Shown: positions 6,198-6,780 of the stretch, in pieces
How positions within the stretch are numbered: position 1 is the first letter of the stretch
How the letters are laid out: each line of letters opens with the position of its first letter
Assembly (NCBI GenBank): GCA_023434095.1
Contig: JAEYTJ010000112.1
Span: 1 to 6,780, forward strand
DNA: 6,780 nt
DNA from: Pseudomonadota bacterium
GTDB taxonomy: Bacteria > Pseudomonadota > Alphaproteobacteria > Rhizobiales > Xanthobacteraceae
Direction: 5' to 3'
Notes under the pieces: model-generated
Databases searched by the model: none
The model's input: only the letters and a program-made list of their open reading frames with translations
Told to the model about the DNA's origin: nothing
Translations under genes and position numbers: made by a program

Positions 6198-6780
6198 TTT
6201 GATGCACTCAACCAACTGATTTCAAATAGCTTTCAGGCTAGCGCTCACTGGGCGCCCCTCATTTCAACCTGCATTTTCACGCAGCGGCTTGGCCACATCG
6301 CCCCGGAACGCCGTCTCGCTTGGGCGGTTGCCGTCGTCCCGATGCCGATCGGCGGTTGCGGCGCAACAAACTCTTTACCGCGACGTGGAGGCGATCTCCT
6401 TTGGTAGGTCGATGAATGCAGTTGTGCGGATCAACGGCCTGCACGACGACGAGTCGTTTCGTCGGCACAATTGCTGAGGCAGCCATAGGCAGCCTGCCGC
6501 CGCCGGTCTCGGCTACTCCGTGCCTCTGCTCATTTCCGCCTCCGGTCAGGGCCTGCCATCGGTGGGGCATGGTCCGCGCCGCCGATGTCCCGCGGCGATT
6601 CTGGAATGGGGGCCTTCAAGCGAAGCGAGCCCATCTCGACGCGCGCGCCGCAAATCCCGCACGGGTTGGCTTCGCCAAACAGCCGGCAGTTTGCTGTCGC
6701 GCAAACAGCTGGTCGCCGGCCCGGGCTAGTGAAGCGGTACCGCGGATGAAAGACACCGCCACCGTTTCGCAGGAGAACAC
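6198..6780. other. Region after tRNA-Ser with no confident gene
   Basis: The first ~45 bases after the tRNA are AT-rich (by eye about 37% GC), a contrast with the rest. After that the sequence is GC-rich with open frames on both strands, none with a convincing start, ribosome site or recognisable product. No integrase, transposase or repeat of the tRNA 3' end is present. The +strand ATG at 6746 (MKDTATVSQEN...) opens to the right edge but lacks a clear ribosome site. This could be a decayed insertion or ordinary intergenic DNA. Confidence 0.5.
6530..6780 (-). CDS. Possible C-terminal end of a cysteine-rich protein (partial, uncertain)
   Basis: A minus-strand frame is open from the right edge to TGA at 6530-6532, giving 83 residues. 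It includes VCATANCRLFGEANPCGICG near the middle, with cysteines spaced C-x4-C and C-x2-C as in small zinc-binding folds, and ends in a Pro/Arg-rich tail. Third-position GC is about 70% by hand count, lower than the pump genes appear. I recognise no family, and the N-terminus is outside the window. Long open frames arise easily by chance in GC-rich DNA. Confidence 0.2.
   Translation of the reverse strand, partial: VLLRNGGGVFHPRYRFTSPGRRPAVCATANCRLFGEANPCGICGARVEMGSLRLKAPIPESPRDIGGADHAPPMAGPDRRRK

Noticed and set aside
5949..6407. Plus-strand frame of 152 codons through the tRNA
   Set aside because: It contains the whole tRNA-Ser gene and its promoter, so it is not coding.
6289..6477. Plus-strand frame of 62 codons after the tRNA
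   Set aside because: No ribosome site and no recognisable product; it overlaps an equally open minus-strand frame.
6277..6570. Minus-strand frame of 97 codons after the tRNA
   Set aside because: It has no ribosome site, is Arg-rich without domain features, and overlaps other equally open frames.

Overview
The window is GC-rich, with strong G/C third-position bias in the two large genes. Together with the gene families, this suggests an alphaproteobacterium, probably Hyphomicrobiales (Bradyrhizobium/Xanthobacter-like). That placement is an inference from sequence character and remembered family resemblance, not a search.

Layout. The minus strand carries a two-gene tripartite-efflux unit. A lipoprotein-type membrane fusion protein (3793-5034) is followed by a full-length RND permease of the HAE1/AcrB class (505-3672), with 120 bases between them that hold a short tandem repeat and a strong hairpin. 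Downstream on the same strand, a third gene runs off the left edge (1-360). It is membrane-anchored, perhaps of the SGNH/GDSL-hydrolase type. It lacks an ATG start in a sensible place and is preceded by a 24-codon ORF with an excellent Shine-Dalgarno whose stop overlaps a CTG start candidate.

Control of the pump. Upstream of the fusion protein I see a good sigma70-type promoter (TAGACA, 16 bases, TATAGT). Its -10 box lies at the centre of a 26-bp imperfect palindrome (5058-5083), as expected for a TetR-like repressor operator. Further upstream is a sharply AT-rich island with a 10-bp direct repeat and a possible 22-residue hydrophobic mini-protein (5097-5165). No regulator gene and no outer-membrane channel gene lie in the window, so both must be encoded elsewhere.

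Plus strand. A small secreted protein (5483-5860) has a clear Sec signal peptide and two cysteines. It follows a leader with a 9-bp long-range inverted repeat and ends at a plausible intrinsic terminator. Next comes tRNA-Ser(GGA) (6108-6197) with its own promoter. The last ~580 bases after the tRNA begin with an AT-rich patch and hold no gene I can call confidently. A cysteine-rich open frame entering from the right edge on the minus strand is only a possibility.

How it works together: the fusion protein and permease should form two parts of a proton-driven drug or solvent exporter completed by a TolC-type channel. The rest is an ordinary chromosomal neighbourhood. I found no CRISPR array, intact insertion sequence or defence system. 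The most notable signals are the operator over the pump promoter, the odd start of the downstream gene and the AT-rich island.
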